Source of the DNA: Thermacetogenium sp. UBA5472
GTDB taxonomy: Bacteria; Bacillota; DSM-12270; Thermacetogeniales; Thermacetogeniaceae
DNA length: 22,740 bases
Direction of reading: 5' to 3'
Assembly (NCBI GenBank): GCA_002426495.1
Contig: DIQC01000103.1
Coordinates: 26,174 to 48,913, forward strand
Position numbers and translations under genes: made by a program. A model generated the notes under the pieces. It was not told where the DNA came from. It made no database searches and worked only from the letters and a program-made list of their open reading frames with translations. Shown one piece after another: positions 1 to 7,171 of the stretch (positions are counted from its first letter, which is position 1; each line of letters opens with the position of its first letter).

Positions 1-2380
1 CTTCGACTTCTCCTTCTTCAATAGTGATCAGTTTTAGCTCCTGCTCTTGGGTACCTATCTGTTGGTCATAATCCCGCTGCTGGTAGAGCAGCTCTTTTTC
101 TTCCAATCGATAGTTCTCATTGGACTCAACCAACTGTTTTAATTCCTGTTTCCAGACCTTTGACCTATGGTCCTCTTCCTTGATAATATTTTCTATCTGT
201 TTGATCCTTTCCCGTAACTCATCGACGCTTTTTTGTGCTTGGGCAAGCTCCGCGTTTAATTTTTGCTCTTGCTGCTGGCAGCCGACAAGTTTCTGACGCT
301 CCCGATCAATCTTTATCTCCATTTCTTTTAATTCCTTCTTGCGCCTGCGTGTGGATGGATGACGAGAACGTCTGCTGCCCCCCGTAAACAAGCCTCCCTG
401 CTGAATCAGCTCTCCATCAACAGCAACAACACGGAAGCGATAATTATTCTTTTCTGCGAAGACGCTGGCACTGGAGAGATTATCAGCAAGATATGTTCTT
501 CCTAACAGGTACTCTGCTAACTTTTCATACTGCTTTTCACAGATAACCAGATCGGAAAGCCTTCCGACTATCCCTTCGGCCTTAACGGCATTATCTCTTC
601 CCTGTGACTTCCAATGCTCCAAAGCCTTTAATGGGAAAAAACTGGCCCTTCCCGCATTTTTCTTCTTTAAGAGAGCGATAGCTTCCTGGGCAGCTTTAGG
701 TGTTTTACAGATAAAGTGATAAGCAGCAGAACCAAGTGCCGTATCCAGTGCGGTTTCATAGGGAGAGGGAATGTCTAACAATTCTTCTACAAGAAAAAGT
801 GTATCCCCGTCAAACCTGACACCCTTAGCCAGTTCATTGAGAACACTTTTGACACCGTATTGGTAACCCTCCTGCCTATCCTCTGCATCTTTAAGAACCT
901 GCAAACGCACCTGAAGCCTATCGACCTTCTGAGTAAGAGACTGTATGTCAGAAGCATTCTTCTCTTTTTCTGCTACTAGAACCTTTACAGAACTATCTTT
1001 TTGCTCCAGTTCATCTTTCAAGACCTGTAACGATAAAGAATGTTCTTTAGATAATTCCTGATACCTCTGCAGTTTTGTTTCCAGTTCCTCGTAACGAAAC
1101 TTTCCTTTATTGAGTTTTTGGATCAGGGACTCCTGCTGGCGCACCAGCACCTCTTTTTTATTCTTTAGTACTTGAAGATCACTGACCACAGCAGTTTTTT
1201 TATGGAGCACTGAAAAAATCCCCTTGTCCACAGTCTCCCAGGTTCTATTGGTCTCCTGCTTTTGTTCCTCCCAGTCCCTTTTCTCAACCATAAGCCTATC
1301 CAGATCCCTATTTGCCTGGGATTGATCATCCATCAATTTTTGGCAGGCAGTTATAACATCTGTTAATTCCTGCTCAGTTTCCGCCTTTCTCTGCTGGACA
1401 ACAGCAAGTCGGGCCTGCAGATCCTCTTCTCTATAATCGTAGGAGCTAGCTTTCTCCTCCAGTCGGCCCAAAGCAGAATCACCTTCTTGCAACTCCCGCT
1501 GTATCCGGACTAAATCCCGTTCCTTCTGCTCAATGGTTTTTAATCTGGCAGACAAGCCTTGCCCCAATTCCAAAAGCTGTTGTTCCAACACAGTGACAGT
1601 ATTCTGATACTGTTCTAAAGAAGATTCCAGCTGCTGAGAATCACTGAGCAGCTTCACTTCCTTATTTTTGGCACTTGCTAGCTGACTTTCCAGAAAGCGT
1701 GACTCCGCTTCCTGATGCTCTTTAGCAAACCTTTTATACTTTTCCGTAACTTCAGCCTGCTTTTTTAAAGGGAGGCGCCTTTTTTCCATCTCAACCAGTA
1801 AATCATCTAAGCGCTCCAGAGAGTCTTCTGTTTCCTCCAGCCTTTTCAGGGCAGTGGATTTGCGCTGGCGGTAACTGCTCACACCTGCAATCTCTTCGAC
1901 AAAGACTCTCCTTTCTTGCGGCCGCACTAAGATAAATTCATCAATCTTACCCTGAGATGTAATAGAAAAAGCCGCGCGGCTGATACCACATTGAGCAAAA
2001 AGCTCCTGAATATCACGCAGGCGGCACGGTTTTTTATTGATAAAATATTCCCCTTCTCCTGATCTGTAAACACGTCTAGTAATGCTTATTTCTTCATAGG
2101 GAAGAGATAAATCCTGTTCGCTGTTATCAAAGGTCAATGTAACTTGAGCCATCCCGTGAGGACGTCGTTTGGAAGTGCCAGAAAAAATCACATCATCCAT
2201 TCTATATCCCCTCAAGGAGCGGGCGCTCTGCTCTCCTAACGCCCAATGAACAGCATCTGTTAAATTACTTTTACCGCAGCCATTAGGCCCGACAACAACA
2301 GTAATACCTTTTTCAAATTCAATAGTAACCGGTTCGGCAAAGGATTTAAAACCTCGGATCTCTAAACGCTTAAGATACAT
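1..2380 (-). CDS. smc: Chromosome partition protein SMC, N-terminal two thirds (partial)
   Basis: Structural maintenance of chromosomes ATPase, the core of the SMC-ScpAB condensin that organises and segregates the chromosome. The frame opens with MYLKRLEIRGFKSFA and stays open to the window edge, about 793 codons of a usual ~1190. Walker A is GPNGCGKS at residues 31-38, followed by LGEQSARSLRG, both typical of SMC. Residues ~165-500 are a long Glu/Lys/Gln-rich coiled coil. The hinge spans roughly 505-670, ending in GELIQQGGLFTGG, after which the returning coiled coil starts. The C-terminal head (signature motif, Walker B) lies outside the window. Some normally conserved stretches differ: SQGKIDEF replaces the usual GQGxVDE form, and AGVSSYRQRK the usual AGIxKYK form. 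It is last of acpP-rnc-spoVS-smc here, 18 bp after spoVS. No good Shine-Dalgarno lies at normal distance from the ATG, so translation may be coupled to spoVS. Family assignment is certain. Confidence 0.96.
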   Translation of the reverse strand, partial: MYLKRLEIRGFKSFAEPVTIEFEKGITVVVGPNGCGKSNLTDAVHWALGEQSARSLRGYRMDDVIFSGTSKRRPHGMAQVTLTFDNSEQDLSLPYEEISITRRVYRSGEGEYFINKKPCRLRDIQELFAQCGISRAAFSITSQGKIDEFILVRPQERRVFVEEIAGVSSYRQRKSTALKRLEETEDSLERLDDLLVEMEKRRLPLKKQAEVTEKYKRFAKEHQEAESRFLESQLASAKNKEVKLLSDSQQLESSLEQYQNTVTVLEQQLLELGQGLSARLKTIEQKERDLVRIQRELQEGDSALGRLEEKASSYDYREEDLQARLAVVQQRKAETEQELTDVITACQKLMDDQSQANRDLDRLMVEKRDWEEQKQETNRTWETVDKGIFSVLHKKTAVVSDLQVLKNKKEVLVRQQESLIQKLNKGKFRYEELETKLQRYQELSKEHSLSLQVLKDELEQKDSSVKVLVAEKEKNASDIQSLTQKVDRLQVRLQVLKDAEDRQEGYQYGVKSVLNELAKGVRFDGDTLFLVEELLDIPSPYETALDTALGSAAYHFICKTPKAAQEAIALLKKKNAGRASFFPLKALEHWKSQGRDNAVKAEGIVGRLSDLVICEKQYEKLAEYLLGRTYLADNLSSASVFAEKNNYRFRVVAVDGELIQQGGLFTGGSRRSRHPSTRRRKKELKEMEIKIDRERQKLVGCQQQEQKLNAELAQAQKSVDELRERIKQIENIIKEEDHRSKVWKQELKQLVESNENYRLEEKELLYQQRDYDQQIGTQEQELKLITIEEGEVE

Positions 2381-2398
2381 AATTTCTAAAACAACGCC

Positions 2399-2659
2399 TT
2401 ATCTAGGTTCAACAATGAATTTAATTGCTGTCCGTTCTTCACCATCAATGATAATCTCCACAAAAGCAGGTATCATTACAATATTGATCCCATTTGGAGC
2501 AATATAACCGCGTGCGATAGCAATTGCTTTGACCGCCTGGTTTACAGCTCCTGCCCCCACTGCTTGTAATTCAACATTCCCCTCTTCTTTCAAAATTCCC
2601 GTAAGTGCTCCTGCCACTGATTTAGGACTGGATTTAGCAGCTACCCTGAGTACTTCCAC
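2399..2659 (-). CDS. spoVS: Stage V sporulation protein S (SpoVS)
   Basis: Small (86 aa) SpoVS-family protein, known in B. subtilis to act in sporulation (septation and coat/late stages) and to have an Alba-like nucleic-acid-binding fold. The whole sequence matches the family: start MEVLRVAAKSSPKSVAGAL, a Gly/Ala-rich centre (VGAGAVNQAVKAIAIARGY) and the C-terminal FVEI..GEERTAIKF stretch. Length is normal. Start codon is GTG at 2659, with GGGGG seven bases upstream. It sits between rnc and smc, which are neighbours in B. subtilis; being inside this housekeeping operon is unusual and implies expression outside sporulation unless an internal promoter exists. The upstream gap carries a tandem repeat and a hairpin. 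Identification is firm; the exact molecular role is not known. Confidence 0.95.
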   Translation of the reverse strand: MEVLRVAAKSSPKSVAGALTGILKEEGNVELQAVGAGAVNQAVKAIAIARGYIAPNGINIVMIPAFVEIIIDGEERTAIKFIVEPR

Positions 2660-2681
2660 AATTTTTCCCCCTTTTTTTCGG

Positions 2682-2717
2682 CGTGAAGTGTTAAAGTGAC
2701 GTGAAGTGTTAAAGTGA
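2682..2717. repeat. Perfect tandem duplication of an 18-bp unit
   Basis: The unit CGTGAAGTGTTAAAGTGA occurs twice head to tail with no mismatch, and the following bases (AGTGTAGAG) look like a decayed third partial copy. It lies between rnc and spoVS, inside the transcript if the operon is continuous, just upstream of the spoVS ribosome binding site. No function can be read from it; it may be a slippage product or a binding site. Confidence 0.9.
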
Positions 2718-2718
2718 A

Positions 2719-2752
2719 GTGTAGAGTCTTATAGATATATTCGACTCCACAC
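2719..2752. other. 10-bp stem hairpin between rnc and spoVS
   Basis: GTGTAGAGTC (2719-2728) pairs with GACTCCACAC (2743-2752) over ten base pairs including one G-U type pair, with a 14-base AT-rich loop. On the minus-strand transcript it is followed by TTCACTTT rather than a U-run, so it is not a classical terminator. It directly adjoins the 18-bp tandem repeat. It could be a processing or stability element in the operon mRNA; this is inference. Confidence 0.6.
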
Positions 2753-2795
2753 AGATAATTCCTGCCAAGAGGGATTAACCAGTAGATATTTTTCC

Positions 2796-3488
2796 TTATG
2801 GCTGTTTTTTTAACAGTTCCACAGCTTCCTTGGCTGCTTCCTGCTCAGAGTTCTTCTTGGATTTTCCACCACCGGAACCAATCATTTTGTCATCCAAAAA
2901 AACACCTGATGTAAAATATTTATCATGATCAGGACCTGTCTCTGATAGAAGTCGATAGGATAAAGACTCATTTCCCTGACGCTGGACCATTTCCTGGAGC
3001 AATGTCTTAAAATCACTGGATACACCGAGCATAGTTTTTTCTATCCGCTCTACAATTAAAGGCCATAAAAAGCCACGGGCCTTCTCCCATCCCTGATCTA
3101 AAAATATTGCCGCTGCCACAGCTTCAAAGGTATCTGCTAAAATAGATGCCCGTTCCTTTCCTCCGGAGGAGGCCTCCCCCCGCCCCAAACATATATAATC
3201 ACCAAGATTTAATTCATGAGCAAGTGCGGCCAGACATGACTCACAAACAACAGCCGCTCTCGCTTTAGTAAGATCGCCTTCGGCAGATTCTGGATATTTT
3301 TCATAAAGGTAATAGGCAACTGCGGCACCTAAGACAGCATCACCTAAAAATTCCAGCCTCTGATTATGCTCTTTTACTTCCGGGTGCTCTGACAGATAAG
3401 AAGGATGAATCAGAGCCATTTCTAACAATTCTGGTTGTTTAAAATGAATGTTGAGTTTCTGTTCCAGTTGCTCGAGTTTGGGTTCCAC
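2796..3488 (-). CDS. rnc: Ribonuclease III
   Basis: Endoribonuclease that cuts double-stranded RNA, acting in rRNA maturation and mRNA turnover. At 230 aa it has the normal length. The family signature NQRLEFLGDAVL is at residues 42-53, with acidic catalytic residues Glu46 and Asp50 and the second pair Asp119/Glu122 in ADTFEAVAAAIF. A double-stranded RNA-binding domain fills ~155-228 and ends with GGGKSKKNSEQEAAKEA. Start is GTG at 3488, chosen because AGAGGAGG lies eight bases upstream. It follows acpP by 70 bp and precedes spoVS. In B. subtilis rnc is directly followed by smc; here spoVS intervenes. Identification is firm. Confidence 0.97.
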   Translation of the reverse strand: MEPKLEQLEQKLNIHFKQPELLEMALIHPSYLSEHPEVKEHNQRLEFLGDAVLGAAVAYYLYEKYPESAEGDLTKARAAVVCESCLAALAHELNLGDYICLGRGEASSGGKERASILADTFEAVAAAIFLDQGWEKARGFLWPLIVERIEKTMLGVSSDFKTLLQEMVQRQGNESLSYRLLSETGPDHDKYFTSGVFLDDKMIGSGGGKSKKNSEQEAAKEAVELLKKQP

Positions 3489-3558
3489 TACTTCTGCCTC
3501 CTCTGGATTCTACAACTGATAATTTATATGCCGAGGCTATGACCGGGACACTCCAGAC

Positions 3559-3804
3559 TTATTGTCGATTTTTGATATAGTCTACAACTTCACCGATAGT
3601 TTGGATTTTTTCAGCCTCTTCATCGGAAATTTCCAGTTCAAATTCCTCTTCGAAAGCCATGATCAGTTCCACAACATCTAGTGAATCGGCATTTAGCTCT
3701 TCGAAAGATGCGACATTGGTCACTTCTTTTCCTTCCACACCCAGCTGTTCAGTAACAATGGACTTTACTTTTTCAAAAACATCCTGTTCATTCAAACCGG
3801 TCAT
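3559..3804 (-). CDS. acpP: Acyl carrier protein
   Basis: Carrier of acyl chains in fatty acid synthesis and, through PlsX, in phospholipid synthesis. The 81-aa acidic protein has the phosphopantetheine site DSLD with Ser41, followed by the conserved VVELIMAFEEEFELEISDE helix. Residues 1-8 make it a few residues longer at the N-terminus than many ACPs. An AAAGGGGG ribosome binding site precedes the ATG. It has its own promoter in the 117-bp gap after plsX, and none of the usual fabD/fabG/fabH neighbours. First gene of acpP-rnc-spoVS-smc. Confidence 0.97.
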   Translation of the reverse strand: MTGLNEQDVFEKVKSIVTEQLGVEGKEVTNVASFEELNADSLDVVELIMAFEEEFELEISDEEAEKIQTIGEVVDYIKNRQ

Positions 3805-3866
3805 GCTTTAAGCACCCCCTTTCGCAATCTTCTCTATAAGTAAGTATGATCATATCAACAAAAATA

Positions 3867-3894
3867 ATTTTATACAGTACGTCATAATTGTCAA
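3867..3894 (-). promoter_or_regulatory. Sigma-A-type promoter for acpP-rnc-spoVS-smc
   Basis: On the minus strand, TTGACA (3894-3889) is followed after 16 bases by TAAAAT (3872-3867). Transcription would start near 3860, about 55 bases before the acpP ATG. The -35 is a perfect consensus; the -10 has one mismatch. It lies wholly in the plsX-acpP gap. Confidence 0.7.
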
Positions 3895-3921
3895 GTCTTT
3901 TCCAATGTTTCCTAGGCTTTC

Positions 3922-4920
3922 TTAAGCCCTACTGCTGAGCCCCTCTCTCATTCTGCCCAATAAATCGCCTTGAACTGCCCGGCAGGCAAAATGTATAGCA
4001 TTATCTATCGCTCGTGCACGAGAAGTACCATGGCAGATAACGCTGACCCCATTAACACCTAATAGAGGCGCGCCTCCATACTCACTATAATCCATCGTTT
4101 TTATTATTTCCTTTACGCCAGGCTTTACCAAGAGGCCACCTATGGAGCGCAGGGGATTTCTGGTCATCTCTTCTTTGAGCATCGTCATTAAACCTGCGGC
4201 AACACCCTCGATGGCTTTTAAAGTTATATTACCCACAAAGCCATCACAAACAATAACATCCACATCAGCTGTCAGCAATTGACTGCCTTCGATATTGCCG
4301 ATAAAATTGATATCTTCTGCTGCTTCCAAAGTTTTATATGCTTCAACAATCATCTCACTGCCTTTGCTGGATTCACTACCCACATTAAGCAGACATATCC
4401 GGGGGTTTTCTCTATCTAATACACTTTCGGCAAACACACTTCCCAAATAGGCGAACTGTACCAACTGCTGAACTTTAGTATCTGCATTGGCTCCGGAATC
4501 GATGAGCACCCTGGGCATCCTCTCCGGTGAAGGCAAAACCGTGGCGATGCCCGGACGCTCTATGCCCGGAAGACGCTTCATTTCAAAAAGGGATGCTGCC
4601 ATCTGAGCACCTGTATTTCCCGCAGACACCAAAGCAGCAGCCTGTCCATTTTTGACCAACCTGGCTGCTACAACTAATGACGCATCTTTTTTCCGCCGTA
4701 CTGACCTAGCAGGGTGTTCGTCCATACCGATAATTTCGCTGGCATGAGCCACAGAAATCAGTTCAGTGGGATAGCTGTATTTCATTAATTCTTCTCTCAC
4801 TGTTTGCTCAGAACCAACCAGGATAACTTCAATACCATCGCAGATCGCTGCATCAACCGCACCCTTAACTATTTCTTGCGGAGCATAATCACCACCCATA
4901 GCATCAACGGCAATCTTCAT
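3922..4920 (-). CDS. plsX: Phosphate acyltransferase PlsX
   Basis: Converts acyl-ACP and phosphate to acyl-phosphate, the acyl donor for PlsY in membrane phospholipid synthesis; a peripheral membrane enzyme. Family hallmarks are the start MKIAVDAMGGDYAP, HPARSVRRKKDASLV, ALVSAGNTGA, LIDSGANADTK and GGAPLLGVNG. I place the start at ATG 4920 (332 aa). GTG 4929 and ATG 4926 are in frame upstream, but AGGAG at 4933-4929 is eight bases from ATG 4920 and would overlap or crowd the others. The gene follows yceD and rpmF and precedes acpP. No fapR precedes it, unlike in Bacillus. Confidence 0.96.
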   Translation of the reverse strand: MKIAVDAMGGDYAPQEIVKGAVDAAICDGIEVILVGSEQTVREELMKYSYPTELISVAHASEIIGMDEHPARSVRRKKDASLVVAARLVKNGQAAALVSAGNTGAQMAASLFEMKRLPGIERPGIATVLPSPERMPRVLIDSGANADTKVQQLVQFAYLGSVFAESVLDRENPRICLLNVGSESSKGSEMIVEAYKTLEAAEDINFIGNIEGSQLLTADVDVIVCDGFVGNITLKAIEGVAAGLMTMLKEEMTRNPLRSIGGLLVKPGVKEIIKTMDYSEYGGAPLLGVNGVSVICHGTSRARAIDNAIHFACRAVQGDLLGRMREGLSSRA

Positions 4921-4989
4921 TTGCATCACTCCTATAGAAAAAAGACAAGTAAGGTATGATTATACCACTTGTCTTAGCAAACAGATGCT

Positions 4990-5166
4990 TTATGATTTTT
5001 TGATGACTTCTTTGTCTCCATAGTAACCGCATTCCCCACAGACAGTATGGGCTCTTTTAGGCTCATGGCAACGTGGACAGGTCACAACTGTAGGCCCACT
5101 GAGCTTAACTGACGACCTACGCGTATTTTTCCGGGATTTAGATGTTTTTCTTTTGGGAACAGCCAT
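4990..5166 (-). CDS. rpmF: 50S ribosomal protein L32 (zinc form)
   Basis: Large-subunit ribosomal protein of 58 aa. It begins MAVPKRKTSKSRKNTRRS, the standard L32 start, and carries a zinc ribbon with Cys30-x2-Cys33 and Cys43-x2-Cys46, so it is the zinc-binding (C+) form. GGAGG lies nine bases before the ATG. It lies 18 bp after yceD, the pairing found in most bacteria, and 69 bp before plsX. The identity is secure although the gene is short. Confidence 0.96.
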   Translation of the reverse strand: MAVPKRKTSKSRKNTRRSSVKLSGPTVVTCPRCHEPKRAHTVCGECGYYGDKEVIKKS

Positions 5167-5184
5167 TTTTTTAAACCTCCATTA

Positions 5185-5709
5185 TTATTTAGAATTCTTG
5201 TCCGGATCCTTAATGAGCTGACCCAATACCGCCAGCCGTGGGTCGATGCCCTCTTCCTTACAGCTGCATTGTTCGATATTGAGATCACAGCCACAGTGGG
5301 CACATAACCCCTTACAATCCGGGCTGCAAACCGGTTTCATGGGCAGCACTAGCTGGAGTGACTCCCTGATAGTCTCTGAAATATCAATTTCCTCGCCATG
5401 ATAGAACTGGAGCAGCTCCTCCTCATCTTCAGGATAGTCCATCCCCTCACGATAAAAGGTTTCGACAAAGGGAGTATCGAAATGAACAGAATAATTTTTT
5501 ACGCACAGACTACAGATAAGATCAACATCTCCTGTGATCTTACCATGAATATAAATTCCTTCACCTGAGTTGGTGGCTTCACCGGCAACAGTCATATTCC
5601 GGAATGTGGTTTGTTGACCATAAATTTCAGAAGAATAATCCGGTTCATTGCCTAGGAATTTTTCAATACGGCCCTTTACTTTCCTCAGTTCACTTACATC
5701 AATTTTCAC
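5185..5709 (-). CDS. yceD: YceD/DUF177 family protein (23S rRNA accumulation protein; B. subtilis YlbN)
   Basis: DUF177 protein, 174 aa from the start chosen here, almost always encoded just before rpmF; the E. coli homologue affects 23S rRNA accumulation. The start region MKIDVSELRKVKG is typical. Two cysteine groups suggest metal binding: CSLC near residue 87, and a C-terminal cluster C-x3-C-x3-C-x2-C-x-C followed by C-x-C. I place the start at GTG 5709, because AGGAG is eight bases upstream and the promoter at 5736-5764 predicts a transcript start near 5729. The next upstream in-frame GTG, at 5730, would then sit at the transcript start. It is the first gene of yceD-rpmF-plsX. Confidence 0.9.
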   Translation of the reverse strand: MKIDVSELRKVKGRIEKFLGNEPDYSSEIYGQQTTFRNMTVAGEATNSGEGIYIHGKITGDVDLICSLCVKNYSVHFDTPFVETFYREGMDYPEDEEELLQFYHGEEIDISETIRESLQLVLPMKPVCSPDCKGLCAHCGCDLNIEQCSCKEEGIDPRLAVLGQLIKDPDKNSK

Positions 5710-5735
5710 AGCGTTCACTCCTAGTGACACTCCAA

Positions 5736-5764
5736 ATTATAACGATGACCTGGAACAATGTCAA
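5736..5764 (-). promoter_or_regulatory. Consensus sigma-A promoter for yceD-rpmF-plsX
   Basis: On the minus strand a perfect TTGACA (5764-5759), a 17-base spacer and a perfect TATAAT (5741-5736). A start near 5729 leaves a ~20-base leader to the GTG at 5709. This is as strong as a vegetative promoter looks by eye and lies right after the ackA terminator. Confidence 0.85.
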
Positions 5765-5769
5765 TAAAT

Positions 5770-5796
5770 AAGGGGAAGGTTGTTGGCCCTCCCCTT
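5770..5796 (-). terminator. Terminator of pta-ackA
   Basis: On the minus strand AAGGGGAGGG is paired with CCTTCCCCTT (10-bp stem with one G-U pair, 7-base loop) and followed by ATTTATT. The U-run is short, but the stem is stable and sits 18 bp after the ackA stop and just before the yceD promoter. Confidence 0.65.
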
Positions 5797-5813
5797 TGTA
5801 TTACTTTCTAAAA

Positions 5814-7154
5814 TTAACCCGGAATTTTGGCTTGAGCCTTGGCCTTTTCCGGTTTCTTTTTCAATTCCTTGGCAAATTCCTCGTCCCGCATGGTGTTCCG
5901 ATAACCAGGATCCTGGAAGGAATATTTGAAGTTAGTGTGAATGTCATAACTCTTATCTAATAGAGCAACAACATCCTCTACGAATACCAACTCTTCATCT
6001 GTAGGTATCACAAATACTTTGACCTTGGAGTCTGCTGCAGAAATATCAGAATCTGAGTTTCGGGTCATGGCCAATTTGTTCTTTTCAGGGTCGAACTTGA
6101 TCCCCATGAATTCCAAACCTTCCATTGCCCGGGCCCTGATATCAGGTGCCATCTCACCCACACCGGCGGTCCAGACAACAGCATCAATACCGCCCAAGGC
6201 CGCAGCATAGGAGCCAATATATTTCTTAAGCCTATAGGATTCCATTTCAAAGGCCAATTCTGATCTCTTATCCCCAGCAGCCGCAGCTTCGAGAACATCA
6301 CGGCGATCCGTGTATTTGCCGGTGATTCCCAGCAAACCGCTCTTTTTATTGATGATGGTTTCCATATCTTTGGGAGAAGCATCAAGCTTCTGCTCCATGT
6401 AGAAGCCTACAGCCGCATCAAAATCCCCGGCCCGGGTACCCATGACTAATCCTTCCTGAGGTGTGAAACCCATACTGGTGTCATAGGAAATCCCTTTCTT
6501 CACCGCATTGGCACTACCACCATTTCCCACGTGGAGGAGGACCAGATTAACATCAAAGGGATCCTTACCTAGAAGAACAGCAGCTCTTTTGGCTACATAG
6601 AGAAGCGAGGTACCGTGAAAGCCATAACGGCGAACCTTATACTTTTCATACCATTCGTAAGGCAGAGCATACATATACTGGGGTGACTCCATGGTCTGAT
6701 GCCAGGCGGTATCCATCACTGCCATATGGGGCACATCAGGTAAAATTTCCACTGCTGCCTCAATTCCCAGGATGTTTGCCGGGTTGTGCAACGGTGCCAG
6801 ATCCTGGAGCTCTTTAAATGCTTTCATTACTTCGTCATCGATGACTACCGATTTAGCAAACTTTTCTCCACCATGAACGACTCTGTGGCCAACGGCATCG
6901 ATCTCTTTAACATCTTTTAAAACCCCATTTTCCGGGCTAACCAGGAGTTCCAGAATCAACTCCACAGCTTCCCTGTGGGTGGGGCAATCCCTTTCTATTT
7001 TGACCTTATCACGCCCTGTAGCTTCATGTTCGCAGAAGGATCCCCCGATGGTGACCCGCTCAACAATACCCTTACACATGATGTCTTTAGCGTCCCAGTC
7101 ATAGACCATGTATTTAGCGGAAGAACTCCCGCAGTTTAAAACGAGAATTTTCAT
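5814..7154 (-). CDS. ackA: Acetate kinase, with C-terminal extension
   Basis: Interconverts acetyl-phosphate + ADP with acetate + ATP in the cytoplasm. Key residues fall at the same numbers as in Methanosarcina thermophila acetate kinase: Asn7, Arg91 (GHRVVHGG), His123, Asp148, His180 (YGFHGTS) and Arg241 (MGTRAGD); the catalytic Glu is in TDEEL (387-388). At 446 aa it is ~40 aa longer than usual (about 400-408). The extra piece after ~residue 400 contains YSFQDPGYRNTMRDEEF and a Lys/Ala-rich tail. Other departures are MDTAWHQTM, where FDTAFHQTM is usual, and HVGNGGSANAV instead of HLGNGxSxxAI. AGGAGGGG precedes the ATG. It follows pta by 17 bp and ends at a terminator. Catalytic competence looks intact. 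Confidence 0.96.
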   Translation of the reverse strand: MKILVLNCGSSSAKYMVYDWDAKDIMCKGIVERVTIGGSFCEHEATGRDKVKIERDCPTHREAVELILELLVSPENGVLKDVKEIDAVGHRVVHGGEKFAKSVVIDDEVMKAFKELQDLAPLHNPANILGIEAAVEILPDVPHMAVMDTAWHQTMESPQYMYALPYEWYEKYKVRRYGFHGTSLLYVAKRAAVLLGKDPFDVNLVLLHVGNGGSANAVKKGISYDTSMGFTPQEGLVMGTRAGDFDAAVGFYMEQKLDASPKDMETIINKKSGLLGITGKYTDRRDVLEAAAAGDKRSELAFEMESYRLKKYIGSYAAALGGIDAVVWTAGVGEMAPDIRARAMEGLEFMGIKFDPEKNKLAMTRNSDSDISAADSKVKVFVIPTDEELVFVEDVVALLDKSYDIHTNFKYSFQDPGYRNTMRDEEFAKELKKKPEKAKAQAKIPG

Positions 7155-7171
7155 TAGTTTCCCCTCCTATC

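Noticed and set aside
3489..3558. Possible RNase III autoregulation stem in the acpP-rnc gap (TCTGGA with TCCAGA near the rnc ribosome binding site)
   Set aside because: Only six base pairs across a long loop; too weak to claim by eye.
5082..5303. Minus-strand open frame of 73 codons across yceD and rpmF
   Set aside because: It spans the junction of two genes in the wrong frame; the real gene there is rpmF at 4990-5166.
6065..6385. Open frame of 106 codons on the minus strand inside ackA
   Set aside because: It is in another frame of ackA, whose own frame carries all the catalytic residues.
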